Below, piece after piece: positions 46,394 through 56,216 of a DNA stretch of 64,000 nt. Where the stretch lies: contig NZ_QAOO01000010.1 in the NCBI RefSeq assembly GCF_003051105.1, positions 62,001-126,000 of the forward strand, read 5' to 3'. The notes beneath the pieces were generated by a model that saw only the letters and a program-made list of their open reading frames with translations, did no database searches and was not told the DNA's origin. A program made the translations under genes and the position numbers. The first letter of the stretch is position 1. The number at the start of each line of letters is the position of its first letter. This DNA comes from Nitrosomonas nitrosa (GTDB taxonomy: Bacteria > Pseudomonadota > Gammaproteobacteria > Burkholderiales > Nitrosomonadaceae).

Positions 46394-47434
46394 TCAATTC
46401 TTTGCGTAACTCAATAAAGATTTCGTTCTCCTCCAAAATTTCCATAAATTACTACGCGTCAATTTGAAGTTTCTCACGCCATCGTCGTTTAACGTGGTGA
46501 TTGTCAATTGCGTTATTTTTCCCGCTTTTATAGCGGTGAATAAAGGCTTGAACCAGTTGTTTTCCAGCGAGCTCAAGCATTGGCGCCATTCATATATATT
46601 TTTGTAGTGCGTTTTGTTCGCTAAACTATCAAGAATCACCAAATGGTGGCCAGGTTTGGCTGTTTGCTGCCATGCTCGCGCCGTTTCGAAGAGCGGTTGG
46701 TGTGGAATTTTACTGGCTACTGCGAGTGCCCAGCCAAAGGGATCATCACTCCAAACTTGATCGTAGCAAGCCCCTATGTGTTTGGGCATCACCCCGCCTC
46801 CCCAGAACCAAATGCTGTTGATCGCTAAATCACCGCGAATCTCTCGCGCCTGGTTGAGCGGATGGTCATGTAACAACATTTGTATCTCGTTGAATAGGTT
46901 GTGCCAAACTCGACTATCTTCACCAATCGGTAATTGCTGGTTAATATTTTTACCGGCTACTTCGCTGAGTAGGTGGGTTTGCAGGCGAGGGACCTTATCC
47001 GTACGGACATACCAGCGATCGGGTTGAAAGGGTAAAAACAATAAGCCATCTTTACTAAAGTTCTGATTGAGCGTATCGGCAAATTGTGTTGATTCCTTTA
47101 AGGAAATACTGAATATTTGGCTATCGGCCAACAAGATGTGATTGTTTTCGATACGCAGATGAACGGGGTCGGCACGCAACCAGTACTCATCCTGAGCTTG
47201 TAGCATCTCATCCGTGTCGTCTATTTTCAACGTGATGGGAGCAACGGGCCAATCTTGCTGCTTAGAGACACCAAAAGCTTGGCATAACCAAGCTTCCATG
47301 CTCAACGGCGGATTTTTGGTGTAGTGGCTTTTTGCCAGCAGGGTTTCCAAGGCAGCCAAGGATAAGTCATTATAAATTTCCGGTATCTCATTATCTGGCC
47401 AGAGTAGTCCTGGAACAAGCAGATGGAGGTTCAT
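46394..47434 (-). CDS. RpfE-type protein (phosphoglycerate mutase-like fold)
   Basis: Protein of 346 residues from ATG 47434 (TTG 47443 adds three). It matches the family annotated in betaproteobacteria and xanthomonads as RpfE, related to cofactor-independent phosphoglycerate mutases but without their full metal site. Marks: HLLVPGLLWPDNE at the start, FQPDRWYVRTDKVP in the middle, NSIWFWGGG (about 206) and the tail FKLTRSNLWKFWRR. The family often lies beside recJ; that gene is not in this window. Function unproven. The downstream gap to the EAL gene is 75 bases, same strand. Confidence 0.85.
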   Translation of the reverse strand: MNLHLLVPGLLWPDNEIPEIYNDLSLAALETLLAKSHYTKNPPLSMEAWLCQAFGVSKQQDWPVAPITLKIDDTDEMLQAQDEYWLRADPVHLRIENNHILLADSQIFSISLKESTQFADTLNQNFSKDGLLFLPFQPDRWYVRTDKVPRLQTHLLSEVAGKNINQQLPIGEDSRVWHNLFNEIQMLLHDHPLNQAREIRGDLAINSIWFWGGGVMPKHIGACYDQVWSDDPFGWALAVASKIPHQPLFETARAWQQTAKPGHHLVILDSLANKTHYKNIYEWRQCLSSLENNWFKPLFTAIKAGKITQLTITTLNDDGVRNFKLTRSNLWKFWRRTKSLLSYAKN

Positions 47435-47868
47435 AGGTATCAAACGGTGATTAAGGCGTTTTAAGATAAAAATTCGTTAATTTGTTATTAAGAGTGACGA
47501 ATGTTGTCAGTCATTATAAAATACAAATCAAATGGTTGCCTCTTAATCGTCCATAAGCATCATCTCGAGATCTTGCTTGACAAAATAAGTATTACAAGCC
47601 TCAATCATAAATCCTATAGCGTTGGTTCCTTTTTCACTTAATCGAGCCCGTTCAGCTTGTGTTCATTTTTTTGCGATATAGTCACCTGGGGCGGTATTAA
47701 ACATACCAAAATATACGAAAGTAACCCCATGAAAATCTAACTAAATACTTCTTCTTTTTAAATAGACAATAGACAATCGATAGCCTATAGTGCGGGTGCG
47801 TCTTTTTAGACCCACTTCTAGGTGTTATTTCAACAATTTCTGATGATTCAAAATTGCTTAGAATTTCC
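47435..47868. other. Intergenic region before the metal efflux operon
   Basis: No complete gene. A 40-codon stretch open on the minus strand (47543-47661) could be read as a short peptide or the end of a lost gene, but it lacks an initiation codon near its start. The last 100 bases, just before the efflux operon, hold a repeated AATAGACAATAGACAAT and no clear promoter. A regulator binding site for the efflux genes would be expected here, but I cannot point to one. Confidence 0.5.
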
Positions 47869-49125
47869 ATGCAAAAAATATTTATTTTGCTAATCGTGCT
47901 TTTTTTCTTGAGTTCATCGATTTCGGCGCAAGAGACATTAAAACTTTCTATCGAGGAAATACAGCGGCTGGGGTTAGAAGCGAATGGATTAGTGCTTGCT
48001 GCACGTTCACAGGTGAATATTTCAGAGGCAGGTGTGGTTGCTGCTTCAGCATTTCCAAATCCTGAAGTGACCGTCATGGCAGGCCCTGTTACGAGGCGCC
48101 TACCGGAATCCTTGACGGGGCCAGCCGCAGGGCAGCGCGTTGTAACTGTTAATCAGCCCATTGAAAACCCCTTTATGAGACAGGCCCGTATTGCTTCAGC
48201 AGAGGCAGGAGTTGAAGCTAACCGAGCCAGTTTTGATCAAGTACGTGCGGATTTGGCAGCTCAAATACGGGTGCGTGCTTACGAGTTAATATTACGCCAG
48301 AAACAGGCTGAAATTGAAGCGGGTATTTATGAGCTGTTGGAAGATGTTCGTCAAAGAATCAAACTGAATGTTGAGCGTGGTGAGGCAGCTCGTTTTGAAC
48401 TGATTCGAGCAGATACTGAAGTGCAAAGCGCTGCAAATCGAAAAGAAGCTGCGCATTTGATTGCGCAACAGGCAAGGATTTCGCTGATGCAACTCACGGC
48501 GGGTGCTTTGCCGCTAAACTTTGAAGTGAGCGCTTCATTAGATGACCCTGATAATCTCCCATCGATGGAAATATTACGTCAGGAAGTTCCAAACGTGAAT
48601 CCTGATGTGGTGCGTTTGCAAGCTGAGCAAGAGCGGGCCAAAATGCGTATCGATCAGGAGCGTGCCTCTGTGTTGCCTTCACTGAATGTGTTATATACGA
48701 ACCATCAGGATGCGCAATTCAATGCTAATACGGTAGGGGTAAGCGTTCGGGTGCCGCTATTTTATCGTCGCCGGGGTGAGATCGATACTGCAATTTATGA
48801 TGCTGCACGTATACGAGACACACTCGAATACCGTCGCTATGAAGTAGGTCAGCTATTTGAAATAGCATGGCAAGCATTGCAAATTGCTAAGCGCAGAGTA
48901 GAGATGTTTGAAGGCGGTCTTATCAAAGAAGCTGAAAATGCAGTGCGGGTCGCTCAGGCAGCGTATCGGTTTGGTGAGCGTGGACTTATTGAGTTACTTG
49001 ATACCCAGCGAGTGCTTCGAGGCATACAGAATGATTCTTTACAAGCGCGCTTCGATTTGCAGGCTGCCGCTGCTGAGATTGATCGCCTGCGTGCATATTA
49101 TCCTAAGGAACACACTGTAGAATGA
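47869..49125 (+). CDS. TolC-family outer membrane component of a metal efflux pump
   Basis: Protein of 418 residues from ATG 47869; TTG 47854 lies five codons upstream. Signal peptide 1-20 (ends SISAQ). The mature part is a CusC/CzcC-type outer membrane factor: two long coiled helical hairpins (for example SAEAGVEANRASFDQVRADL and AERARMRIDQERASVLPSL-like segments, shown here as AEQERAKMRIDQERAS) and strand stretches VSVRVPLFYRRRGE. It forms the exit duct for the RND pump next to it. It overlaps the adaptor gene by four bases (ATGA), so the operon is in outer membrane-adaptor-pump order, as in czcCBA. Confidence 0.93.
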   Translation: MQKIFILLIVLFFLSSSISAQETLKLSIEEIQRLGLEANGLVLAARSQVNISEAGVVAASAFPNPEVTVMAGPVTRRLPESLTGPAAGQRVVTVNQPIENPFMRQARIASAEAGVEANRASFDQVRADLAAQIRVRAYELILRQKQAEIEAGIYELLEDVRQRIKLNVERGEAARFELIRADTEVQSAANRKEAAHLIAQQARISLMQLTAGALPLNFEVSASLDDPDNLPSMEILRQEVPNVNPDVVRLQAEQERAKMRIDQERASVLPSLNVLYTNHQDAQFNANTVGVSVRVPLFYRRRGEIDTAIYDAARIRDTLEYRRYEVGQLFEIAWQALQIAKRRVEMFEGGLIKEAENAVRVAQAAYRFGERGLIELLDTQRVLRGIQNDSLQARFDLQAAAAEIDRLRAYYPKEHTVE

Positions 49126-50432
49126 AAATTAATCATATCTTGAGGAATTTTTTAGTAGCACTCGTCAATAAGCCGCAGTGTCCCGAGATCAGAATAATGA
49201 GAAATCATTTTGTTTCAATGAATTTGTTAAAAACTACGTCGCTTGACATGACTCGTAGTTATAAAGTTAAGTTATTTTGCTTCTTGAGCTTATTTTCAGC
49301 GGTGATGTTACTTGGGGGATGTGGTAAGAATGACTCAGGTACTTCTCAAGAACACGAATCCGTGCAACAAGAAGCAGAAGATGAGAGAGATTATAACAGC
49401 ATAACAATTCGTCCTGAACTGATAGGGCGCATAAAAATCGGATCGCCTTCCATGGTCGATCTTGCAGATAGGATTCAGGTTCCCAGCAGGATTGAAATCG
49501 ATGAGGAAAGGACATCACATATCGGTTCCTACGTTACTGGCCGCATCATTGATTTATATGTCGTGCTCGGCGACTCCGTCAAAGCAGGGGACCCACTGGC
49601 GCGTATTACTAGCCCTGAGTTGAGCCAAGCACAACTTGCCTATTTACGAGCATTGTCGAGAGCCCAATTGACTCAGAAGGCTTTTGAACGTGCTCATCAT
49701 TTACTGGCTGCCGATGTGATTCCGCTTGCTGAAGTGGAGCGGCGCGAATCCGAGCTCGAAATCGCTACTGCAGAGTTGGAAGCGGCCACAGATCAATTGA
49801 AGCTGCTAGGTATGGACCGGGCTCAACTGGCGAAATTATCTAAGGAATGGAAAGTTTTACATTCGGTAGACTTGAAATCTAACAGAGACGGAATCGTTAT
49901 ATCCCGGAACGTTATCGTTGGCCAGGTTGTCCAGCCCGCTGACCCGTTATTTCAGGTGGCTGATTTATCTTACGTATGGGCGGTGGGAGAAGTACCTGAG
50001 CAAGTTGCTCGTACGGTAAGTGTCGGGCAGCACGTAGATATTAATGTGCCCGCAATAGGTGATGTGGAATATGATGGCGTGATCATTTTTGTCGCAGATA
50101 CCATAAATCCTTTGACACGGACAGTGATGGTGCGGGTAATGGTCGAAAACTCGGAACGCAAACTTAAACCCGATATGCTGGCGAATATGCATATCAAGGA
50201 ATCCCAACGAAAAACACTAGTGATCCCAGAAGCTGCGGTAGTGCGCGATTCAAATCGTGATTATGTATTCTTGGCTAAGACCGCTGACCATTTTCAGAGA
50301 ATTCCTGTTGAGCTAGGTCCTGAAATAGCCGATTTTCGACCGGTTCTGGATGGACTGACGATTGATCAAAATATCGTGATCGAGGGCGCTTTTCATTTAG
50401 ATAGTGAGCGTAAGCTTGCTGAACTGGAATAA
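49122..50432 (+). CDS. RND efflux periplasmic adaptor (CzcB/CusB-like lipoprotein)
   Basis: Protein of 436 residues from ATG 49122. Residues 43-67 are a lipoprotein leader with lipobox LGGC (Cys67), so the true start may be ATG 49248 (25 residues before the Cys). It is the adaptor linking pump and duct: beta-barrel and lipoyl-like hybrid (GRIIDLYVVLGDSVKAGDPL, then NRDGIVISRNVIVGQVVQPADPLFQVADL), helical hairpin between, and a barrel after with ERKLKPDMLANMHI. No extra Cys/Met-rich N-terminal metal-binding domain is seen. It overlaps the tolC-like gene and is four bases from the pump gene. Confidence 0.92.
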   Translation: MKINHILRNFLVALVNKPQCPEIRIMRNHFVSMNLLKTTSLDMTRSYKVKLFCFLSLFSAVMLLGGCGKNDSGTSQEHESVQQEAEDERDYNSITIRPELIGRIKIGSPSMVDLADRIQVPSRIEIDEERTSHIGSYVTGRIIDLYVVLGDSVKAGDPLARITSPELSQAQLAYLRALSRAQLTQKAFERAHHLLAADVIPLAEVERRESELEIATAELEAATDQLKLLGMDRAQLAKLSKEWKVLHSVDLKSNRDGIVISRNVIVGQVVQPADPLFQVADLSYVWAVGEVPEQVARTVSVGQHVDINVPAIGDVEYDGVIIFVADTINPLTRTVMVRVMVENSERKLKPDMLANMHIKESQRKTLVIPEAAVVRDSNRDYVFLAKTADHFQRIPVELGPEIADFRPVLDGLTIDQNIVIEGAFHLDSERKLAELE

Positions 50433-50435
50433 GCC

Positions 50436-53400
50436 ATGATAACCAATATAGTAGGGGCTGCGCTTTCCCAACGCTTGCTATTCTTGATAATCGGATTATC
50501 CCTTTGTGTTGCCGGAGGATTTTCAGCACAAAAATTGTCGGTAGATGCATTTCCGGATGTTACGAATGTTCAAGTGCAGGTTGCGACTGTAGCGATAGGT
50601 CGCAGCCCAGAAGAAATCGAACGGTTGGTGACTGTGCCGGTTGAAATCGCTATGACGGGCCTGCCTGGGTTGGTGGAAATGCGTTCGATGAACAAGAGCG
50701 GGTTATCACTGATTACGTTGGTATTTACCGATGCAACCGATGTATTCTTTGCGCGGCAATTGGTGATGGAAAGGCTGATTGAAGTAATGCCCAGGTTGAT
50801 TCCAGGTATTACGCCCGTGCTTGGGCCGGTATCTACAGGGCTGGGCGAGATTTACCAATATACGATCGAGCACCCGGATGACGGAAAACGGGAGCTGACT
50901 ATGGAGGAGCTGACAGAACGACGTACGATCCAGGATTGGGTCGTTCGCCCGATGTTACGCTCAATACAAGGTGTTGCAGAAATTAACTCCATAGGTGGAT
51001 ATGTCAAAGAGTATCAAGTGCTATTCGATCCGAATAAGCTGCGGCATTACGATCTGACGCTGGCTGATTTAGATCGAGCCATTGCAAGTAATAATGCTAA
51101 TTCGAGCGGGAATATCTTGGCTTTGCACTCGGAACAATATTTGATACGCGGCGTTGGTTTGATCCGCAGTCTGGACGATATTAGAAATATTGTCCTTAAA
51201 GAGGTAGGCGGCATACCGGTATTTGTGCGTGATGTGGCAGAAGTTAGATTTGGCGGCGAAGTTCGGCAAGGCGCGAGTCTCAAGAATGGTTACACTGAAT
51301 CGGTAGCAGGTATCGTGATGATGCTGCGCGCTGGTAATGCCAAGGAAATTGCCGGGCGGGTTAAGGAAAAGGTTGCTGAAATCAATGAGCGCAATTTGTT
51401 ACCTGGCGGACTTCAGATTGTCCCCTTCTATGATCGTACTGATTTGGTTGACGGCGCATTGTCAACGGTTTTAAGCACATTAATCGAAGCCTTGATTCTG
51501 GTTATTATTGTCCTGTCGATTTTCCTTGGTAACGTTCGAACCAGTCTAGTTGTGTGTTTTACGCTCATTATCACACCGCTCGTTACGTTCATGGTGATGA
51601 ATTACTTTGGCATGCCTGCCAACCTGATGTCGCTTGGCGGGTTAACGATTGCGTTGGGTATGATGGTGGACCCAACGGTAGTAGTCGTTGAGAATATTTA
51701 TCAACGATTGGGGCAAGCGAAAGGTACGAATCAGTCCCGATATGAAATTATTGTTAAGGCAGTTTCTGAAGTGGGTACACCGGTAATTTTCGGTGTATTT
51801 GTCACCATTCTTGTGTTTTTACCACTGATAACGCTAGAAGGGATGGAGGGAAAAATGTTCAGCCCCCTGGCGGTAACCATTTCAATTGCGCTTGTCATTG
51901 CGTTATTGGTATCGATATTGTTATCACCCGTGCTGAGCGATTATCTCTTGAGTGGCGGTAACGAGCAGGATACCAAAATTATTGCCGTTCTTAAGTCTGG
52001 CTATTTGCGAGTTCTCAATTTAGCGCTCGGCAATCAAAAGAAAACGATTATCATCGCAGTGAGTATGTTGATGATTGCGTTTGCTATTTTTCCCTATTTA
52101 GGAAAATCGTTTATTCCTATCATGAGAGAAGGCGCTGTGACACCGGTAATTATTCGCGCCCCTTCAATCTCATTAGAGCAGGCGATTGAATTAGAGAACG
52201 AGGCCATGGCACTTATAGCGGCGATACCTGGGGTGAAGTCGGTTGTATCTAAATTAGGCAGAGGAGAGTCGCCCGCCGATCCTGCTTCGCAAAATGAGTC
52301 TGATCCTATAGCCGTGCTTGATTTGGAGGGATCTGGCCGTACCCAGCAGGAGATTGAAGAAGATATTCGTCAGGCGTTGTCAACGTTACCGGGTGTCAGT
52401 ATCGTCATTTCGCAACCGATAGCGCAACGTGTGGATGAGATGGTTACCGGCGTGCGCTCGCAAGTTGCTGTCAAAATTTTCGGGGATGATCTGGAAAAAC
52501 TCCGCGAGTTGTCAGAACAGGTGGCTCGTATCGTCAAATCGACGAAAGGAGCTAGGGATATCCGCATAGAACTGTTATCAGGTCAACAGGAATTGACCAT
52601 TGATATCGATAGGCGTGCCATTGCCCGGCATGGCCTCAATGTGTCGGATGTCAATGAGTTGATCGCTACAGCAATCGGGGGCAAAGCTGTAACCCAGGTA
52701 TTTGAAGGCGAGCGGCGTTTTACGCTACTCTTGCGATTGCCCGAAAATTTTCGTCATGATGTTGAAGCAATCAAAGAGTTACTATTGCTTAAACCTGCAG
52801 CCGGTGTGGCGGCAAATGGCACAGCTTTGCCAACGCGCAGTATGTTGGTACCGTTGAGTGCAGTAGCTGACATTCGAGTTGTCGATGGCCCGGCCATTAT
52901 TTCTCGAGAATTTGCTATGCGGCGTGTGGTGATTGGGGCCAATGTGCACGAACGAGATTTGGGTGGATTTGTAGCCGAGTTGCAAGAGCGTACCGCGAAA
53001 GAGGTTAAATTACCCCCGGGTTATTTTTTTGCATGGGGTGGGCAATTTGAAAATATGGAGCGCGCCATGGCAACGCTTTCCGTCATCGTTCCTATTACAT
53101 TAGCGGCAATCTTCTTTTTGCTGTTCATGCTTTTTAATTCTGTCAAGCTAGCTGGACTTATCTATCTGGTTTTGCCGTTTGCTTCAGTGGGGGGCATTGT
53201 CGGGTTATTTATTTTTGGCGAATACTTGTCTATACCCGCATCAGTAGGGTTCATAGCAGTCTGGGGGACATCGATATTGAACGGTGTTGTGCTGATTTCT
53301 TTTATTCGTGAATTGCGTGACAAAGGACTGAGTGTGGGAGATGCCGTTCGGCAGGCTTGTGAGCAGCGTTTCAGGCCAGTAATGATGACAGCGGCTACGA

Positions 53401-53636
53401 CAGTTTTAGGCTTGGCGCCTTTTCTGATTGCTACGGGTCTTGGATCTGAGGTGCAAAAGCCGCTAGCTATCGTGGTGATCTTCGGGTTGACAACAGCAAC
53501 GACCATGACCATGATTGTCATGCCAATGTTATATCGCTGGTTTGATGACAAAGATAAGCATAATACCCCGCCGATCGCGCCCGTTTTAGCGGAACCAGGG
53601 GCTACAAAATTCCAAGAAAATCAAAACAGCGTTTAA
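50436..53636 (+). CDS. Heavy-metal RND efflux pump (CusA/CzcA family)
   Basis: Protein of 1066 residues with the usual 12 spans and two large periplasmic loops. It uses the proton gradient to expel metal ions. The proton relay in span 4 reads ALGMMVDPTVVVVENIY near residue 405: the second acidic position Asp and the later Glu are kept, but the first Asp of the CzcA motif DFGxxxD is Ala, so it is nearer to CusA than to CzcA. The pump family is secure; the metal is not. Gene order and spacing show one operon of three. No sensor kinase or MerR-type regulator is adjacent. Confidence 0.95.
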   Translation: MITNIVGAALSQRLLFLIIGLSLCVAGGFSAQKLSVDAFPDVTNVQVQVATVAIGRSPEEIERLVTVPVEIAMTGLPGLVEMRSMNKSGLSLITLVFTDATDVFFARQLVMERLIEVMPRLIPGITPVLGPVSTGLGEIYQYTIEHPDDGKRELTMEELTERRTIQDWVVRPMLRSIQGVAEINSIGGYVKEYQVLFDPNKLRHYDLTLADLDRAIASNNANSSGNILALHSEQYLIRGVGLIRSLDDIRNIVLKEVGGIPVFVRDVAEVRFGGEVRQGASLKNGYTESVAGIVMMLRAGNAKEIAGRVKEKVAEINERNLLPGGLQIVPFYDRTDLVDGALSTVLSTLIEALILVIIVLSIFLGNVRTSLVVCFTLIITPLVTFMVMNYFGMPANLMSLGGLTIALGMMVDPTVVVVENIYQRLGQAKGTNQSRYEIIVKAVSEVGTPVIFGVFVTILVFLPLITLEGMEGKMFSPLAVTISIALVIALLVSILLSPVLSDYLLSGGNEQDTKIIAVLKSGYLRVLNLALGNQKKTIIIAVSMLMIAFAIFPYLGKSFIPIMREGAVTPVIIRAPSISLEQAIELENEAMALIAAIPGVKSVVSKLGRGESPADPASQNESDPIAVLDLEGSGRTQQEIEEDIRQALSTLPGVSIVISQPIAQRVDEMVTGVRSQVAVKIFGDDLEKLRELSEQVARIVKSTKGARDIRIELLSGQQELTIDIDRRAIARHGLNVSDVNELIATAIGGKAVTQVFEGERRFTLLLRLPENFRHDVEAIKELLLLKPAAGVAANGTALPTRSMLVPLSAVADIRVVDGPAIISREFAMRRVVIGANVHERDLGGFVAELQERTAKEVKLPPGYFFAWGGQFENMERAMATLSVIVPITLAAIFFLLFMLFNSVKLAGLIYLVLPFASVGGIVGLFIFGEYLSIPASVGFIAVWGTSILNGVVLISFIRELRDKGLSVGDAVRQACEQRFRPVMMTAATTVLGLAPFLIATGLGSEVQKPLAIVVIFGLTTATTMTMIVMPMLYRWFDDKDKHNTPPIAPVLAEPGATKFQENQNSV

Positions 53637-53745
53637 TTTTCACATAATGGAATTCTTATTTAGCCGATATGTTTTGGCAGATAGGTAACGCTAGCTAATT
53701 GATATATTGACAATATGAATCTCCAATCCAGATTTTTTGCCTATA

Positions 53746-55035
53746 TCAAACTGGCAGAAAGGTTTTCAAACAACGCTCTCGAGCAAGCTTGTGATCAACC
53801 ATCGGCGCTGGGTAAGTGCCAGTATTCCATTCGCTTACCCATGTTCGGATGTAATCGAAGTTTTTATCGAATTTCTGTGTTTGGGCGATGGGGTTGAAAA
53901 TCCTGAAATAGGGCGCTGCATCGGTACCGCAGCCAGCGACCCATTGCCAGTTGCCTACATTACTGGCCATGTCGTAATCCAAAAGCTTGCTTGCGAAATA
54001 GGCTTCCCCCCAGCGCCAGTCAATTAGCAGATGTTTGCATAAAAAACTGGCTGTGATCATTCTCACGCGGTTATGCATATAGCCTGTTGCATTGAGTTCG
54101 CGCATACCCGCATCGACCAGGGGATAGCCTGTGGTGCCTTCGCACCAACGCCTGAACTCGGTTTCGTTATTCCGCCATTGAATCAAGTCGAATTTTGATT
54201 TGAAACTGTTATGCTCGGTATGCGGAAAATGCCACAAAATCTGGCTAAAGAATTCCCGCCATATCAGTTCGTTGCAGAAGGTATCGCTATACGCTTGGGC
54301 TTGTTGAAAGATTTTACGGATACTGACCGTACCAAAACGCAAATGGGGGCCAAGCCTAGAAGTACCTGCCATGGCTGGAAAATTTCTATCCTGCTCATAA
54401 TGACGCAGGAGCGTTGGATCTAATCGGTAGGGTGGAACGGCAAGGCTTGAACGGTGAAAACCAATGTCCGCAAGAGTAAGATAGGGGAGGGCGGTCTGTT
54501 GAACCAGGCCTTTTATCTCGGCCGAATAATTGGCCAGTTTGGTATGGCAGTGTACAGCCTTCCATTTCTGCTGATACGGCGTATAGAGCGTATAGGGGCG
54601 GCCATCCGTCTTGCTAATTTCGTTTTTCTCAAAGATGACCAGATCTTTGCACGTATGAAAATCCACTGACTGTGACTGTAGCCATTTGCGCAGCGCTTCA
54701 TCGCGTGTCCGCGCATACGGTTCGTAATCATGATTGGCATAGATTGCTGTAACTTGGTAAGCGTGAAAGATACGCTGGAATACGTCGAGTGGTTTACCAT
54801 GATAAAAGGCGAGCGAGCTACCGTATTGCGTTTCAAGCTGGGTACGTATCGCCGTTAAAGTAGCGTGGATAAAGGTGACCCGTGCGTCGTCACGCGCTAG
54901 ACTGTTCAGGATATGCGGGTCAAAAATGAAAATAGGCAATACAGGCCGACCAGACGACAGAGCGAGCGATAGCGCCGCATTGTCATCCAAACGCAAATCG
55001 CGCCGGAACCAGAAAACTGAAATCGGGTTGGCCAT
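53746..55035 (-). CDS. phrB: Deoxyribodipyrimidine photo-lyase
   Basis: Protein of 429 residues (E. coli PhrB is 472). It repairs cyclobutane pyrimidine dimers with light energy and FAD. N-terminal antenna domain: VFWFRRDLRLDDNAALSLAL; FAD domain: ELIWREFFSQILWHFPH, YPLVDAGMRELNATGYMHNR, FLCKHLLIDWRWGEAYFA and DYDMASNVGNWQWVAGCGTDAAPYFRIFNP (shown here in parts), including the tryptophans of the electron-transfer chain. It sits directly downstream of an epimerase gene (six bases), a common pairing. It converges on the efflux operon. Confidence 0.96.
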   Translation of the reverse strand: MANPISVFWFRRDLRLDDNAALSLALSSGRPVLPIFIFDPHILNSLARDDARVTFIHATLTAIRTQLETQYGSSLAFYHGKPLDVFQRIFHAYQVTAIYANHDYEPYARTRDEALRKWLQSQSVDFHTCKDLVIFEKNEISKTDGRPYTLYTPYQQKWKAVHCHTKLANYSAEIKGLVQQTALPYLTLADIGFHRSSLAVPPYRLDPTLLRHYEQDRNFPAMAGTSRLGPHLRFGTVSIRKIFQQAQAYSDTFCNELIWREFFSQILWHFPHTEHNSFKSKFDLIQWRNNETEFRRWCEGTTGYPLVDAGMRELNATGYMHNRVRMITASFLCKHLLIDWRWGEAYFASKLLDYDMASNVGNWQWVAGCGTDAAPYFRIFNPIAQTQKFDKNFDYIRTWVSEWNTGTYPAPMVDHKLARERCLKTFLPV

Positions 55036-55041
55036 CCTCGA

Positions 55042-55950
55042 TTAATCGGTGCCAAACAAATTTTCTAACGCAATCGGCAGATCAGTGAATTTGAATTGGA
55101 ACGCATATTCCTGCAACAGTCTCGTAGGTGTGATGTGGTAGCTGTTGAGGGCGAGATCAGCCGCTTCGCCGAGCGCCAATCTGAGAACAAAAGCAGGCAT
55201 GGGAAAAAATGCAGGCCGGTGCAATGCTTTGCCGAGTGCAGTGGCAAATTCACGGTAGCGGACCGGGTTGGGGGAGACGGCATTGACCGGGCCATGGTAG
55301 CGGGAATCCAGCGTGGCTGCGATATAAACTGAAACCAAATCATCGATATGAACCCAGGGCAGCCATTGCTGGCCGTGACCGACCGGTCCACCCAATCCTA
55401 ACTTGAACACCGGCAGAAGCTTCTCAAGCATGCCGCCATGACCTAGCACTACCCCCGTACGTATGCTTACCCGCCGTATACCCTTGTTTTCGATTTGAGC
55501 GGCCTCTGTTTCCCAGTCATGACAAATGGTCTGCATGAAATTTTTTTGGGGCGGCATAGTGTAAGTCTCATCGTAAACCGCCTCACCCTGGCCAGGATAG
55601 ATGCCAATGGCCGATCCGCAGACCAAGCACGTCAGGCTATCGGGTGCTGCCGCAACCAATTTGCGGGTACTGATAATGCGGGAGTTGTAAATTTCTTGCT
55701 TGCGTTTCTTGGTCCAACGGCCCTTCCCCAGATTTTCACCCATGAGGTGAATAATCGCCTCGGTATTTTCCAAAGCTGCGGCCGGTACCGCTTCCTTTGC
55801 ATAATCCCAATCAAATGCTGGAACCCCCAACATTTGGCTTGCGCGTGCGCCATTCCGGCTGAGTACCTTGATCGTATGGTGATCTTGTTTCAGACGTTGC
55901 ACCAAATGCCGGCCTATGAATCCAGTTGCACCCGTAATGAGTATGTTCAT
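55042..55950 (-). CDS. TIGR01777-family SDR epimerase (YfcH-like)
   Basis: Protein of 302 residues from ATG 55950; GGAG eight bases upstream supports this over GTG 55956. It is an extended short-chain dehydrogenase: NILITGATGFIGRHLVQRL binds NAD(P), and the tail contains PVNAVSPNPVRYREFATALGKALHRP typical of the TIGR01777 group. Substrate unknown; no catalytic YxxxK of the classical kind is clear, which is usual for this group. It is upstream of and six bases from the photolyase gene. In several bacteria the two genes are neighbours, hinting at a link to light or DNA damage responses. Confidence 0.92.
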   Translation of the reverse strand: MNILITGATGFIGRHLVQRLKQDHHTIKVLSRNGARASQMLGVPAFDWDYAKEAVPAAALENTEAIIHLMGENLGKGRWTKKRKQEIYNSRIISTRKLVAAAPDSLTCLVCGSAIGIYPGQGEAVYDETYTMPPQKNFMQTICHDWETEAAQIENKGIRRVSIRTGVVLGHGGMLEKLLPVFKLGLGGPVGHGQQWLPWVHIDDLVSVYIAATLDSRYHGPVNAVSPNPVRYREFATALGKALHRPAFFPMPAFVLRLALGEAADLALNSYHITPTRLLQEYAFQFKFTDLPIALENLFGTD

Positions 55951-56216
55951 TTCCACGACTCCTGATTCAAAAATGTTTTCAGTCAGTTGTGATCATGTAT
56001 CTTTTTTCTAAGTTGGACTGTAACGCAAAAAATGATTTAAGGGTACCTCTAAACAGTATCGGATCATGACTGAGCCCAACTCATCCATTGCATGCATACT
56101 ATTCTCGGACAGCCGCCTAGTTTAGAATCTCAAACTATTATTGTCAGTATGACGATAACTGATAAAGGATGAGTAACTTGCACTTTTCCGATCACCAAAC
56201 CCATTAGCTCTTATTG

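Noticed and set aside
47543..47661. Short minus-strand peptide before the efflux operon
   Set aside because: Forty readable codons but no initiation codon at the upstream end and no ribosome binding site; kept only as a remark in the gap entry.
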